A DNA stretch of 64,000 nucleotides from Deinococcus taeanensis (GTDB lineage: Bacteria > Deinococcota > Deinococci > Deinococcales > Deinococcaceae): positions 1,329,001 to 1,393,000 of the forward strand of contig NZ_CP083455.1 of NCBI RefSeq assembly GCF_020229735.1. Reading direction: 5' to 3'. The notes beneath the pieces are model-generated. The model worked only from the letters and a program-made list of their open reading frames with translations. It ran no database searches and was not told the origin of the DNA. Numbering within the stretch: the first letter of the stretch is position 1; each line of letters opens with the position of its first letter. The translations under genes were made by a program, and so were the position numbers. This document shows, one piece after another, positions 1 through 11,207 of this stretch.

Positions 1-8
1 CCCTGGAC

Positions 9-242
9 TCAGTGACCGTCACCGTCGCGGGCTTCGTGTTGACCCTCGCGGTACTCGACCTGGGCTTCGCGGTTGTGAAGTTCGGCTTTCGCGCGGTCTT
101 CGAGCGCTTCGGCCTTGTGGTGGGCGTCGCCGGTCACGGCGTGCGCGGCGTTGTGACCCGCCTCGCGGGCGCGGTCGGCGGCCTCGTTGACCTTGGCTGC
201 TGCGGCGTCGGCCATGTTCTGCATGGTGCTCTTGTCGCTCAT
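9..242 (-). CDS. small LEA-like hydrophilic protein
   Basis: A 77-residue protein, very rich in Ala, Glu, His, Asp and Lys, with no hydrophobic segment and only two Met besides the start. It should form an amphipathic helix or be unfolded. The pattern (AAAAKVNEAADRAREAG, then HKAEALEDRAKAEL) resembles the loose 11-residue periodicity of group-3 LEA/CsbD-like stress proteins. The start is set by a strong AGGAGG ribosome site about 9 nt upstream; a longer reading frame upstream is not needed. A role in desiccation or osmotic protection is inference from composition only. Confidence 0.7.
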   Translation of the reverse strand: MSDKSTMQNMADAAAAKVNEAADRAREAGHNAAHAVTGDAHHKAEALEDRAKAELHNREAQVEYREGQHEARDGDGH

Positions 243-446
243 CGGTGCGGTCCTCCTGAATCTGAATTCCCGGCGTGGGTACCTCCAGCATCCCGCCGGG
301 CTCATCCGGTTGGGTAAGACGGACCTTGAGGTGGTCCGGAGTGTCCCTGCCGGAAATCTTCACGTTGGCGCGGGGCTGCGCTGAACTGCGTATAAACCCT
401 TCGGGTAACAGGTACACCAACTCGCGCCCTCGCCGGGTGGAGTACA
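243..446. promoter_or_regulatory. divergent intergenic region between LEA-like gene and icd
   Basis: About 200 bases between divergent genes. For icd a -10 box TACAGT lies at 443-448, 10 nt before the ATG. For the leftward gene a possible TTGGTG / TTATAC promoter lies near 385-413 on the minus strand, which would give a leader of roughly 130 nt; this second call is weak. Confidence 0.4.
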
Positions 447-458
447 GTGGACCCCGTC

Positions 459-1715
<1,257 letters not shown>

Positions 1716-1722
1716 GGACTGA

Positions 1723-1767
1723 ACATAGAGGAGGGGCGCCCCGCACCGGAGCGCCCCTCCTCTGTGT
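1723..1767. terminator. bidirectional terminator between icd and msrA
   Basis: Inverted repeat with 17-base arms (1723-1739 and 1751-1767) and a single mismatch, GC-rich at the core. It lies between two convergent genes, so it probably serves both. Confidence 0.85.
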
Positions 1768-1787
1768 TGTGGGGTGCAGCGCTGAAT

Positions 1788-2339
<552 letters not shown>

Positions 2340-2390
2340 GCCGGGTATTCTCCGCTGCCGGGGGCGGCCGGAAGGTGTGTTGCGTTCCGG

Positions 2391-3560
2391 TCAGGCCAAG
2401 GGGAGTTCCGGTTCGCCGTTCTCACTGACCAGCGCTTCAAGCAGTCGGACGGATTCCTCCAGCCGGTGTGCCTGCACGCGCGCAGCGGTGCGGGCCTGAC
2501 GCCATTCCAGCTGGAGGCGGGCGCGACTCAGTGGGTCGCCCCCAAGCTGGGTGAGGCGGGCGGCGCGGCGTTCCAGGTCCCCGATCTGCATGCGCAGTTC
2601 CCGAAGGGCCGCCTGGTGGGTGCGCGCGGCGCGCAGCGTGGTGTCCAACTGGGCGCGCGCCTCCTCCTCGGCGAGGTGCACGGCGTGCTGGGCGTGCATC
2701 ACGGCCGGGCTGTCCTCCCCGGACTGCCACTGCGTGTAGTTCAGGGTCTGTCGGGCGCGCAGCACGCTGGGGTGCAGCGGCACGCCAAGCGCGAAGCGGG
2801 CGTGGGCGAGGTCCACCTCCGGCGCGGTCAGGGGGGTGTCTGCGAGGGTCAGGTCAATCAGGGGCGTGAAGGCGTCCAGGAAGGCGCGGGTCTGCGCGGC
2901 CATCAGGCGGGTGTGGGCCAGGCGCGGCCCCACGGGTTCGCGGGCCCGCAGGGCGCCTTCGAGTTCCGTGACGTTGAGTTCCAGCAGTTCAGCCTGGGCG
3001 GCGGCGGCGGCCACCTGATCAGCGACCTCCACGCGGGCGTGGTCCGCGCGCAGGCGGCTGAGCATCTCCTCGGTCTCCCAGCGGCGCACCTCGGCCTGCG
3101 TAGCCTGCACGTCCCACTCGGCGGCGCGTTCCAGGCTGCGCAGGTCCGGGTTGACGCGGATGGCGCTCAGGCTGCGCCCGGCAATCTCGGCGTGCGAGCG
3201 GGACAACAGCAGCGGGAGGTCATGGGCGCGGCGGCCCCAGCGCAGCGGTGTGGGCGCGGGCGCAATGGGTCCCTCGGTGGGCTGCGCAGGCACAGGCACA
3301 GCCTCGGCGAATTTGGCGAGGTCGAGGGTGGTCCCTTCAAGCCAGCGGTCGGCGCGGGCGTGACCGTACTCATCGTGCATCTGCGCGTAGATGTCCTGAA
3401 GGACCGCCACCACGTCCCGCGGCCCCAGGGCGCGGATGGCAGTCCAGCCGCGACGCTGCACGGCACTCTGAATGGCAAGCTCCGCTTCCCGCACGCCCAG
3501 CTCGGTGCTGAGGCGGGCGCGCAGCCAGTCGCGGTACGGGTCGCTGCTGGGGCGGGTCAT
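2391..3560 (-). CDS. conserved-looking alpha-helical/coiled-coil protein, function unknown
   Basis: A 389-residue protein without a family I can name. The first 90 residues look globular ([31 protein letters not shown]). From about residue 135 on it is long Ala/Glu/Arg/Leu-rich helices with coiled-coil character, in two halves around a short Pro-containing linker ([20 protein letters not shown]). This recalls the helical hairpins of TolC-like proteins, but there is no signal peptide and no beta-barrel. The ATG at 3560 overlaps the stop of the upstream rRNA methyltransferase gene by ATGA, so the two are translationally coupled; an extended upstream start would run into that gene. Confidence 0.75.
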   Translation of the reverse strand: MTRPSSDPYRDWLRARLSTELGVREAELAIQSAVQRRGWTAIRALGPRDVVAVLQDIYAQMHDEYGHARADRWLEGTTLDLAKFAEAVPVPAQPTEGPIAPAPTPLRWGRRAHDLPLLLSRSHAEIAGRSLSAIRVNPDLRSLERAAEWDVQATQAEVRRWETEEMLSRLRADHARVEVADQVAAAAAQAELLELNVTELEGALRAREPVGPRLAHTRLMAAQTRAFLDAFTPLIDLTLADTPLTAPEVDLAHARFALGVPLHPSVLRARQTLNYTQWQSGEDSPAVMHAQHAVHLAEEEARAQLDTTLRAARTHQAALRELRMQIGDLERRAARLTQLGGDPLSRARLQLEWRQARTAARVQAHRLEESVRLLEALVSENGEPELPLA

Positions 3561-4357
3561 GCGCTCCGCCGGCGGCGCTGGCGGGCACATTCGAACAGCA
3601 TCAGGGCGGCGGCCGTGGCCACATTCAGGGAGTCCGCGCCGCGGGAAGCGTTCATGGGGATGCTCACGCTGTGGTCCGTCTGGCGCCACTGGGCGGGCAG
3701 CCCTTCGTGCTCGGTGCCCAGCAGCAGGGCCACCCGCCCGGTGAGGGGTGCGTCCCAGTACGCCCGGGGTGCGTCCGGCGTGCAGGCGAAGGTGGTGAAC
3801 TGCCGCGCGGCCAGCCAGGCCTGAGCGTCGTGCTCAGTCATCACGGCGACCGGCAGGGTGAACACGCTGCCCTGCGAGGCGCGGATCACGTTCGGGCCGT
3901 ACGGGTCCGCGCCGCGGCCCAGCACGATCACGCTGTCGGCGCCGGCAGCGTCCGCGCTGCGCAGGATCGCGCCGACATTGCCGGGTTTCTCCAGGCCGTG
4001 CAGCAGCACCGTGACCGCCTGCGGGCCGGGTTCGGGCAGCGTGACGCGTGGGGTGGGCGCCAGCGCGATCAGCCCGTCGGGGTTCTCACGGCCGCTCACC
4101 TTCCCGAAAGCGGCGCGGCTGAGCAGCGCGCCGGGCGCCTGAAGGGTGGGGGCCAGGCCGGCCGCCTCGGCGCTGTGCAGGTCCGGGGCGCTGTACACGG
4201 CGCTCAGCGACACGCCGCTGCTCACGGCGCGGGCGATCTCGCGGGCACCTTCGATCACGATGACGCCCTCCTGCTCGCGGTCGCGGCGGCTGCGCAGCCG
4301 CACCAGCCGCTTGACGTGCGCGTTCTGCAGGGAGGTAATAACTTCAGGGGCACTCAT
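3557..4357 (-). CDS. TrmH/SpoU-family RNA 2'-O-methyltransferase
   Basis: A 266-residue SPOUT methyltransferase using S-adenosylmethionine. The N-terminal domain ([30 protein letters not shown]) is the substrate-binding domain of the RlmB/TrmH group. The three C-terminal SpoU motifs are present: [31 protein letters not shown], and [20 protein letters not shown]. Probable target is 23S rRNA, but the exact nucleotide cannot be told. The start at 4357 is chosen because a -10 box CATAAT (4365-4370, minus) sits 7 nt upstream, giving a leaderless mRNA; the in-frame ATG at 4366 would overlap that box. Confidence 0.9.
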   Translation of the reverse strand: MSAPEVITSLQNAHVKRLVRLRSRRDREQEGVIVIEGAREIARAVSSGVSLSAVYSAPDLHSAEAAGLAPTLQAPGALLSRAAFGKVSGRENPDGLIALAPTPRVTLPEPGPQAVTVLLHGLEKPGNVGAILRSADAAGADSVIVLGRGADPYGPNVIRASQGSVFTLPVAVMTEHDAQAWLAARQFTTFACTPDAPRAYWDAPLTGRVALLLGTEHEGLPAQWRQTDHSVSIPMNASRGADSLNVATAAALMLFECARQRRRRSA

Positions 4358-4427
4358 TGCCTGCATTATGAGCCACCCCCCGCAGCCTGCCGGTGCGCGT
4401 GAGCCCGAAATGCTTTAGCCTGCGCGC

Positions 4428-4814
4428 ATGCCCGTGGCGTATCCCACCTTCAAGTCCTGCCCGTGCGGGACGGGCCGCAGTTACGGCCACTGCTGCGGTC
4501 CGCTGCACGCCGGGCAGCAGGCGGCCGCCACGCCCGAGGCGCTGATGAGATCCCGGTACGCGGCGTACGCGCTGGGGGACGCCGAGTACGTGCAGCGCAC
4601 CTGGCACGTCCACACTCGCCCCGGAACGCTCGACCTGCGCGACGGCACCCGGTACGTGGGGCTGCGCGTGGACAGCAGCGGCGACGACTGGGTGAGTTTC
4701 ACAGCCCAGCTGAAACTTCCGGACGGACAGAAATACGTGCTGCGCGAACGGAGCCGGTTCGTGCAGGTGGACGGCGCCTGGGTGTACCTGGACGGCGAGA
4801 CGCCGGACGCGTGA
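4428..4814 (+). CDS. YchJ-like SEC-C motif protein
   Basis: A 128-residue protein of the UPF0225/YchJ family. The N-terminus has a SEC-C zinc-binding motif (CPCGTGRSYGHCC, residues 11-23) followed by LMRSRYAAYALGDAEYV, typical of the family, and an NTF2-like fold is expected for the remainder. E. coli YchJ has a second C-terminal SEC-C motif, which is absent here. A -10 box TAGCCT (4416-4421) ends 6 nt before the ATG, indicating a leaderless transcript. Divergent from the methyltransferase gene. Molecular function unknown. Confidence 0.88.
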   Translation: MPVAYPTFKSCPCGTGRSYGHCCGPLHAGQQAAATPEALMRSRYAAYALGDAEYVQRTWHVHTRPGTLDLRDGTRYVGLRVDSSGDDWVSFTAQLKLPDGQKYVLRERSRFVQVDGAWVYLDGETPDA

Positions 4815-4860
4815 GCCCGCGCGGTGGGAACCCGATCAGTATGGAGCCCGTAGGAGTGGC

Positions 4861-5787
4861 ATGACCGAGCAGCAGACGCGTCCGCCCCGACCTCTGACCC
4901 TCAAGGCTCCGGGCCGCCGCGCCGGACTGATCGCGGGCAGCGTCCTCATCGCGGCGCTGCTCGTCGCGCAGAGCGTCAAGGTGATTCCGGCCGGCTACGT
5001 GGGCGTGACCTTCAGTGCCCTGTCCGGCGTCAAAAGTCAGCCCATGCAGGAGGGCGTGCACTTCCTGACGCCGTTCGTGGATCACCTGACCCTGTACGAC
5101 GCCAAGCTGCAGGAGGTGACGCTGGCGGACAAGGTGCAGGACGGCGACGAGGGGGCCATCCGCGCGCGCAGCAAGGAGGGTCTGGAGATCACGGCGGACG
5201 TGACCGTTCAGTTCCGGGTGGACCGCAGCAAGGCGGCCGTGCTGCACAAGGAGCTCGGGCGGGACTACGTGCGGACCGTGATCCGGCCCCAGGTGCGCAG
5301 CAAGGTCCGGGACGCGATCGGGCAGTTCAGCGCGGCGGACATTATCAGCACGCAGCGGCAGCAGGTGGAGGCCAGCATCACCAGGGCGCTGCGAGAGGTG
5401 TTCGAGCAGAACAACCTCACCCTCGACGGCGTGCTGCTCCGGGAGCTGCGCATCCCGGAGAGCGTCGCCAAGGCCATCGAGCAGAAGCAGACGGCCGAGC
5501 AGCAGGTGGCCGTGGAGCGCAACCGTCTCCAGCAGGCGGACATCTCCGCGCAGCGGCAGGTGGTGGAGGCGGAGGGGGCCGCGAAGGCCGCGGTGGCCAA
5601 GGCGCGCGGGGAGGCGCAGGCGCTGTCGCTGCGCGGCCGGGCCCTGCGTGAGAACCCGCAGCTGATTCAGCTGACTGTCGCTGAAAAACTCGCGCCCGGC
5701 ATTCAGACGGTCATGCTGCCCAGTGACGGCAACTTTCTGCTGGACGTGGCGAACCTGACTGGGAAGGCAGGCAGCAGCACACCGTGA
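4861..5787 (+). CDS. SPFH/band-7 (prohibitin-like) membrane protein
   Basis: A 308-residue protein with one N-terminal membrane helix (residues about 21-38) and an SPFH domain (VIPAGYVGVTF to about residue 220), then a charged coiled-coil with AEGAAKAAVAKARGEAQAL, typical of prohibitin/HflK-like proteins. Such proteins form membrane rings that organise proteases and other membrane proteins. Ribosome site GGAG about 5 nt before the ATG. It overlaps the next small membrane-protein gene by GTGA, suggesting the two work together. Confidence 0.9.
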   Translation: MTEQQTRPPRPLTLKAPGRRAGLIAGSVLIAALLVAQSVKVIPAGYVGVTFSALSGVKSQPMQEGVHFLTPFVDHLTLYDAKLQEVTLADKVQDGDEGAIRARSKEGLEITADVTVQFRVDRSKAAVLHKELGRDYVRTVIRPQVRSKVRDAIGQFSAADIISTQRQQVEASITRALREVFEQNNLTLDGVLLRELRIPESVAKAIEQKQTAEQQVAVERNRLQQADISAQRQVVEAEGAAKAAVAKARGEAQALSLRGRALRENPQLIQLTVAEKLAPGIQTVMLPSDGNFLLDVANLTGKAGSSTP

Positions 5788-6272
5788 TCACCGGCCTGCT
5801 GCTCCTGATTGCCGTGGCGCTGATCGTGGCGGCGCTGCGCGCCCGGCCAGCGGCCCCGGCCCAGCCCCCCCCCGTGGCTCCGGCACAGACGCCTGAAAGC
5901 ACGGTGCTGCGCCTGCCGGAACCGGCGCGTGCGCGCGCCTGGGCGCTGATGTGTCAGGTGCACGACGCGCTGCAGCAGCCCGGGCTGGACCCGCGCAGCA
6001 GCTGGCTCCTGACCCAGACGCGGGACGCCTACCTGCCAGATACCGTGGAGGCGTACCTGAGCCTCACCCCTGCCTCACGCGCCCTCCTGGAACGCCAGGG
6101 TCAACCGGCCGAGGCGCTCCTCGGGGAGCAGCTGACCCTGATGGAAGGCGGTCTGCGCGAGGTCCTGCGTCACGATCACGCCGCTGCAGACCGCCTGCTG
6201 ACGCAGGGGCGGTTCCTGCGTGAACGCTTCGGCGCAGACGAACTTCGGCTCGGCCACCCCAAGCGGGACTAG
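5784..6272 (+). CDS. small single-span membrane protein downstream of SPFH gene
   Basis: A 162-residue protein beginning with one hydrophobic helix (residues 2-18), a Pro/Ala-rich linker, then a soluble helical domain ending in FGADELRLGHPKRD. It has no NfeD features although it occupies the place where NfeD-like partners often occur. The GTG start overlaps the upstream stop codon, so translation is coupled to the SPFH gene. Family not recognised. Confidence 0.72.
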   Translation: MITGLLLLIAVALIVAALRARPAAPAQPPPVAPAQTPESTVLRLPEPARARAWALMCQVHDALQQPGLDPRSSWLLTQTRDAYLPDTVEAYLSLTPASRALLERQGQPAEALLGEQLTLMEGGLREVLRHDHAAADRLLTQGRFLRERFGADELRLGHPKRD

Positions 6273-6324
6273 GACCGCAGGCCCCTTCCGGCTGCCGCCG
6301 ACAGCGGTCAGCAGGTGGCCGGGG

Positions 6325-7158
6325 TCAGTGCTCCCGGACGAAGCCGCTGCCCAGGAAGCCCTGCAGCATGGGTTCCAGGTCATGCAGGGCCACGTCGCTG
6401 CGCAGGGCGTACTCGGCGGGCGTCAGGTCCTCGCCCAAGGCGCGCATGAAGGCCAGTCCGGCCGGGCCGTGCTGCGCACGGAACGCCTGGTGAATGCTGG
6501 TAATGGCATTCATGGCGTCCCGCCCGCGGAGCGTCAGCGTGTAGTGATGGTGGGCCCAACCGGCGAGGCTGCGCGGAAGAATCAGAGTCTGTGGGCGCAG
6601 GGGCGCCGGGAACGCGCCCTCATAAGGCAGGGTGGCATTCATGGTGGCCGTGATCTCACCGCGCTCGTAGAAGATCGCGCCGGTGGGGCGGGCGTGCAGT
6701 CCGGTGAAGTCCTCGGTGAGGTTGAATTTCCAGGCGCGTGACCCGATGCCGCTCAGAATGTGCGCGAGTCCCGGGGCAAGGGGATGCGCATTCAGAACGG
6801 CCCCCTGCTCGTAAAGGTGCAGCAGTTCCCCCAGCGCCTGCTCGCCGGTGGCGCTCGCAGCGGCGGCGGTTACAGTCCGGCCTTCGAACAGCAGGACGTA
6901 GGCGTGCTGCTCACCGAGCGAGGCGTGCAGGTACCCGTACCAGGTCTGCTCGTGAAGGTACTTCAGGAAGGCGTGCAGGTCGCAGAACTGGTGGCTCAGG
7001 CCGATGTGGGTGGCTTCCGCCTGCGGCAGGAAACGCGCCAGGAACGGCGCGGCGCCGGGGAACATGGGGTGCAGGTCCTGCACCATGTCCGCGAGGTCCG
7101 GTTCGTCGGCCGGTGGGGGCGCCGGGTCGTGGCGGGGGGTGCCGCTGGGTTCAGTCAT
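6325..7158 (-). CDS. conserved hypothetical protein (277 aa)
   Basis: A soluble 277-residue protein with a Pro/Asp-rich N-terminal tail. A central stretch (YGYLHASLGEQHAYVLLFEGRTVTAAA) looks like an alpha/beta sensor-type fold and the motif TGAIFYERGEITATM appears later. I do not recognise a family. It lies directly downstream of the carbonic-anhydrase-like gene on the same strand with an 18-nt gap and is probably cotranscribed with it. Its start has a GGAGGAGC-type ribosome site. Confidence 0.7.
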   Translation of the reverse strand: MTEPSGTPRHDPAPPPADEPDLADMVQDLHPMFPGAAPFLARFLPQAEATHIGLSHQFCDLHAFLKYLHEQTWYGYLHASLGEQHAYVLLFEGRTVTAAAASATGEQALGELLHLYEQGAVLNAHPLAPGLAHILSGIGSRAWKFNLTEDFTGLHARPTGAIFYERGEITATMNATLPYEGAFPAPLRPQTLILPRSLAGWAHHHYTLTLRGRDAMNAITSIHQAFRAQHGPAGLAFMRALGEDLTPAEYALRSDVALHDLEPMLQGFLGSGFVREH

Positions 7159-7176
7159 TCGCTCCTCCGGGCCGGG

Positions 7177-7734
7177 TCAGGACGCGCATTCGCCGCTCAG
7201 GACCTCAGCGCCGGGCCGGATCTCGTCGGGGAGGAGTTCGCGCAGGTGTTCACGGAACCGCGTGGCGTTGTGCACGTACCGCTGAGCATTACCCCCACTG
7301 GGCGCAGGCCGCACCACGCGTGCCGGAACGCCCACCGCGAGCATGCCGTCCGGGACATGCGCTCCTTCAGGCAGGACCGCGCCGGCCCCCAGGACCGCGC
7401 CGGCCCCCAGACTGGACCCGCTGAGCATCACGGCCCCCATGCCGACCAGGCTGCCGGGACCGCAGGTCGCCCCGTGCACGATGGCGCGGTGGCCGACGGT
7501 CACGTGGTCCATCAGCACGCAGGGCCAGCCGGCGTCGGTGTGCAGCACCGCGCCGTCCTGCACGTTGCTGCCCGGGCCGATGGTGATGGGTTCCAGGTCG
7601 CCGCGCAGCACCGCACCGAACCAGACGCTGGCCTGCGGCGCGACGGTCACCTGCCCGATGATCTCGGCGCTCGGGGCGATGAAGGCGGTGGGGTGAATCT
7701 GGGGCCTGTGCCCTTCCAGGGCGTAGCGCGGCAT
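7177..7734 (-). CDS. gamma-carbonic anhydrase-like hexapeptide-repeat protein
   Basis: A 185-residue left-handed beta-helix protein. Hexapeptide repeats run from about residue 15 to 145 (IIGQVTVAPQASVWFGAVLRGD, GSNVQDGAVLH, VGHRAIVHGATCG, SLVGMGAVML). The three histidines expected to bind metal are seen in AVLHTD and VGHRAIVHG. The family includes YrdA/PaaY and true gamma-carbonic anhydrases; enzymatic activity cannot be inferred from sequence alone. Start at 7734 has a GGAGGAA ribosome site; the longer upstream frame has no support. Confidence 0.9.
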   Translation of the reverse strand: MPRYALEGHRPQIHPTAFIAPSAEIIGQVTVAPQASVWFGAVLRGDLEPITIGPGSNVQDGAVLHTDAGWPCVLMDHVTVGHRAIVHGATCGPGSLVGMGAVMLSGSSLGAGAVLGAGAVLPEGAHVPDGMLAVGVPARVVRPAPSGGNAQRYVHNATRFREHLRELLPDEIRPGAEVLSGECAS

Positions 7735-7914
7735 GACTTCCTCCGGGGGCTCACGCTGGCCTCCCGGCCCCCTGTATGGGGCGGCGTGGACGGCGCAGCG
7801 CGGCAAGCAATGAATTGCGGTCAGGGTAGCACGGCGTGTCAGGTGGCGCGGCCCGCACTCCATCCGGCGGGCAGGCAGCGCTCATCTTTGACGTCCGGCT
7901 TATGTGAAACGTGC

Positions 7915-8267
<353 letters not shown>

Positions 8268-8367
8268 GCATTACCCTGTCCCGGGCGGGCGCCGCGGCGC
8301 CCGCCCTTTGTGGTGCAGCCGCGCAGGTGGGGCATCGCCACAACTCCGCCCGTCCTACCATGACCCC

Positions 8368-9513
8368 ATGACTGACGCCGCTCTTTCCCACCGCGAATAC
8401 GGCCGCCCCCAGGCGCCGGCCACTCCGCCCGAGGCCGTGCCGGGGCCCGTGGAGCGGCATGACATGCAGTTTACCGGCGCCGCCGGCGAGTACTTCCGCT
8501 TGTGGATCGTGAACGTGGCCCTGACCCTCGTGACGCTCGGGCTGTACCTGCCGTGGGCGCGGGTGCGGACCCGCCAGTACTTCTACGGGCACACGTGGCT
8601 GGCCGGGCAGAACTTCGAGTACCGCGCCAACCCGGCGGCGCTGCTGCGCGGGTACCTGCTGGTGGGCACACTGTTCGCGCTGTATGCCTTCGGGAGTCAG
8701 ACGGAGCGGTGGTGGCTGGTCGTGCCGATCATTCTGATCTACGTGGCGGTGTACCCGTGGCTGGTGTGGAAGTCCATGCGGTTTCAGGCGGCCAATACCT
8801 TCCACCGGGGTCTGAACTTCTCGTTCCACGGTACGGTGCGCAACTCGTATGTGGCGTACGGCGCGGCGAATGTCGCCTCGTCCGTGATCGGGTTTGCGCT
8901 GCCGTGGGCGTGGTTCATGCAGCGCCGCTACCAGGTGAACGGGGTGGGCTTCGGGCAGGCGCGCGCGGCCTTCCGGGGGGACGTGGCGCCGTTCTACATG
9001 GTCGGCCTGACCGGCCTTGGCCTGACTGTGGGGGGCGGGCTCGCGGCGGTGCTGCTGGGGGGCCTGCTGGCGGGCGTCGTGGCCGTCGTGAGCGGTGACC
9101 TGAACCAGTCGGGGGACGTGTGGGACCGCCTGTCCCCGGGCACCATCCTCACGTTCGTGGGGGTCGCGTACGTCTCGTTCCTGCTGTTGTACGTGGTGGC
9201 GTGGCAGTACGTGCGCGGCGCGACCATGAAGTACGTGCTGAACCAGGCGGAGCTGGGGGGCGTGGTGAGGACGGGCGCGACCTTCAGTCCGTGGGGGCTG
9301 GTGTGGCTGAGCGTCACGAACAGCCTCGCGCAGATGCTGACGCTGGGCCTGGCGACCCCCTGGGCAGCTGTGCGGCGCGCCCGCTTCGTGCTGGAGGGGC
9401 TGCACGTGCGGACCATCACGGACCTCGATCATTTCCGCGGGCAGGCGCAGCCGCCCGGCACCGCCGTTGGCGAGGCGGCCACGGAACTGCTCGATATTCA
9501 GGTGGGCTTCTGA
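8368..9513 (+). CDS. YjgN-family (DUF898) membrane protein
   Basis: A 381-residue inner-membrane protein with about eight membrane segments. The family block FTGAAGEYFRLWIVNVALT followed by LGLYLPWARVRTRQYFYGHT appears near the N-terminus, and a related copy (LVWLSVTNSLAQMLTLGLA, then PWAAVRRARF) lies near the C-terminus, consistent with an internal duplication. A -10 box TACCAT (8356-8361) ends 6 nt before ATG 8368: leaderless. Its stop overlaps the start of the M48 peptidase gene (TGATG), so the two are coupled. Function of the family is unknown. Confidence 0.9.
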   Translation: MTDAALSHREYGRPQAPATPPEAVPGPVERHDMQFTGAAGEYFRLWIVNVALTLVTLGLYLPWARVRTRQYFYGHTWLAGQNFEYRANPAALLRGYLLVGTLFALYAFGSQTERWWLVVPIILIYVAVYPWLVWKSMRFQAANTFHRGLNFSFHGTVRNSYVAYGAANVASSVIGFALPWAWFMQRRYQVNGVGFGQARAAFRGDVAPFYMVGLTGLGLTVGGGLAAVLLGGLLAGVVAVVSGDLNQSGDVWDRLSPGTILTFVGVAYVSFLLLYVVAWQYVRGATMKYVLNQAELGGVVRTGATFSPWGLVWLSVTNSLAQMLTLGLATPWAAVRRARFVLEGLHVRTITDLDHFRGQAQPPGTAVGEAATELLDIQVGF

Positions 9514-10601
9514 TGATTCCCGAGGCGGCGCTGCGCGGCGTGTACTTCGACGGGCAGAGCAGCCGCGACCAGCCCGCGCAACTGACTCTGGGCGGCACTG
9601 ACGCCCTGCTGAGCCTGGACGGGCCCGGGGAGGACCAGCGGTGGCCGGTCTCGGCCCTGACCGTGGACCCGCCGGTTCCGGGGGTGCGCCGCGTGGTGAA
9701 GTTCCCGGACGGCGGGCGGTTCGAGTCAGCGCAGACCGCGGACCTGCGGGCGTGGGAGCGCGCCGCAGGCCGCAACCGCGCGCTGCGGGGGGTGGCGTGG
9801 CTGGAAGCCCACTGGGGCAGCGCCCTGACGGCGGTCGCGGTGGCGTTCGGGCTGCTGGGAGGCTTCATCGTGTGGGGGATCCCCGCGCTGGCGACGCAGG
9901 CGGCGCGGGTCACGCCGCGCACCGTCCTGGCGGCCTTTGACCGGGAGACCCTGGAGTTTCTGGAAACCCAGAAGCTGATCGGGCCGAGTGGCCTGCCCGC
10001 GGCGCGGCAGGCTCAACTTCAACGGTCGTTCGGGCGCGTGCGCAGCTGGGCAGGCGGCAGTTACCCGTACCGGCTGCTGCTGCGTGACGGAGAGGTGGGC
10101 GGAGACCTGGAGCTGGGCGCGAATGCGTTCGCCCTGCCGAACGGCACCATTGTCATGACTGATCAACTCGTGCGGCTGGCCCGCAGTGACCGGGAACTGC
10201 TGGGCGTGCTGGCCCACGAGACGGGGCACGTCACGCGGCGGCACGGACTGGCCGCGGTCTACCAGGGACTGGGCCTGGGGCTGGTGACCACCCTGCTGAC
10301 GGGAGACCTCGTGAGTTCGAGTACCTTTGCGGCGGCGGTGCCTGCAGCGATCCTGAAGGGCGGGTACTCCCGCGCGGCCGAAAGCGAGTCGGATGAGGAC
10401 TCCGCGCGGTTCATGATGGAGGCGTTCGGCACCACCCGGCCGCTCCAGGCCATCCTCGCGCGCCTCGAAGCCGACGCGCGCGAGAAGGCTGAGGACCGTG
10501 GGCTGGGCTCGTGGCTGGACGTGTTCCGGTCGCATCCGGTCACGGCGCAGCGGATTGCGTCGCTCAGGGCGCTGGAGAGCGCGGCGCGCGGCGCCCCGTG
10601 A
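9513..10601 (+). CDS. M48-family membrane metallopeptidase
   Basis: A 362-residue protein. Residues 1-100 form a cytosolic N-terminal domain, one membrane segment spans about 103-127, and the peptidase domain follows. The zinc motif HETGH is at 235-239 and the third ligand region is ESESDEDSARF; the SHP motif typical of M48 peptidases occurs near the end (FRSHPVTAQRI). It resembles the BepA/LoiP branch more than HtpX because it has a single early span. Translationally coupled to the YjgN-type gene, suggesting a membrane or envelope quality-control pair. Confidence 0.9.
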   Translation: MIPEAALRGVYFDGQSSRDQPAQLTLGGTDALLSLDGPGEDQRWPVSALTVDPPVPGVRRVVKFPDGGRFESAQTADLRAWERAAGRNRALRGVAWLEAHWGSALTAVAVAFGLLGGFIVWGIPALATQAARVTPRTVLAAFDRETLEFLETQKLIGPSGLPAARQAQLQRSFGRVRSWAGGSYPYRLLLRDGEVGGDLELGANAFALPNGTIVMTDQLVRLARSDRELLGVLAHETGHVTRRHGLAAVYQGLGLGLVTTLLTGDLVSSSTFAAAVPAAILKGGYSRAAESESDEDSARFMMEAFGTTRPLQAILARLEADAREKAEDRGLGSWLDVFRSHPVTAQRIASLRALESAARGAP

Positions 10602-10616
10602 CGCTACCCTCAGAGG

Positions 10617-11207
10617 ATGAAGTTCACGGTTCTGTCCACCAGTCTTGACGCAGACAGCCGCAGCGCGTGGCTGTGTGACCTGACGGCAGCTCAGCTCAGC
10701 GCCCAGGGGCACGAGGTCACCCACCTCGACCTGCGCCGCACGCCACTGCCTCCGTTCGATAACGACCAGGGGCCCGGGGGCTGCTACGCGCACCCGAACG
10801 CGGAGTCGTATCACCGTGCGGTCCGCGAGGCTGATGGGGTTTTTCTCGGGGTCCCCGTCTACAACTGGGGTCTGGGTTCCGGCGTCAAGGCACTGGTGGA
10901 ACTCACGGGCAGCAGCGACGCGGAGCGGGGGCTGCACGGCGCGTGGTTCGACCGCCCGGTCACGTTCCTGGTGTCGGGCGGGCTGGATCACGGCTACCTG
11001 AGTCACGGGGCGTTCGCGTTCGGGTTGATGGTGGATTTCCGCTGCGTGGTGAACCCCCACTTCGTGTACGCCACCTCCGCGCACTGGGACGCGCCGGGCG
11101 TGCCGGGGAAATGGCTCACGGCCCGCCTGGCCCGCACGGTGGACCGGGGCGTGGACCTGTCGACGCGCCTGCGTGGCCGCGACTACCACAGCGTGTGGGA
11201 ACTGTGA
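10617..11207 (+). CDS. NADPH-dependent FMN reductase/flavodoxin-fold protein
   Basis: A 196-residue flavodoxin-like protein. The N-terminal phosphate-binding loop ([10 protein letters not shown]) and the flavin-contact region ([24 protein letters not shown]) match the FMN_red family. Probably a flavin reductase or quinone reductase. -10 box TACCCT at 10605-10610 ends 6 nt before the ATG, which argues for leaderless expression, although a weak AGAGG lies in between. It overlaps the next gene by GTGA. Confidence 0.85.
   Translation: MKFTVLSTSLDADSRSAWLCDLTAAQLSAQGHEVTHLDLRRTPLPPFDNDQGPGGCYAHPNAESYHRAVREADGVFLGVPVYNWGLGSGVKALVELTGSSDAERGLHGAWFDRPVTFLVSGGLDHGYLSHGAFAFGLMVDFRCVVNPHFVYATSAHWDAPGVPGKWLTARLARTVDRGVDLSTRLRGRDYHSVWEL

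Noticed and set aside
9120..9512. Upstream extension of the M48 peptidase frame
   Set aside because: Lies inside the YjgN-type gene in another frame; the ATG at 9513 is coupled to its stop.
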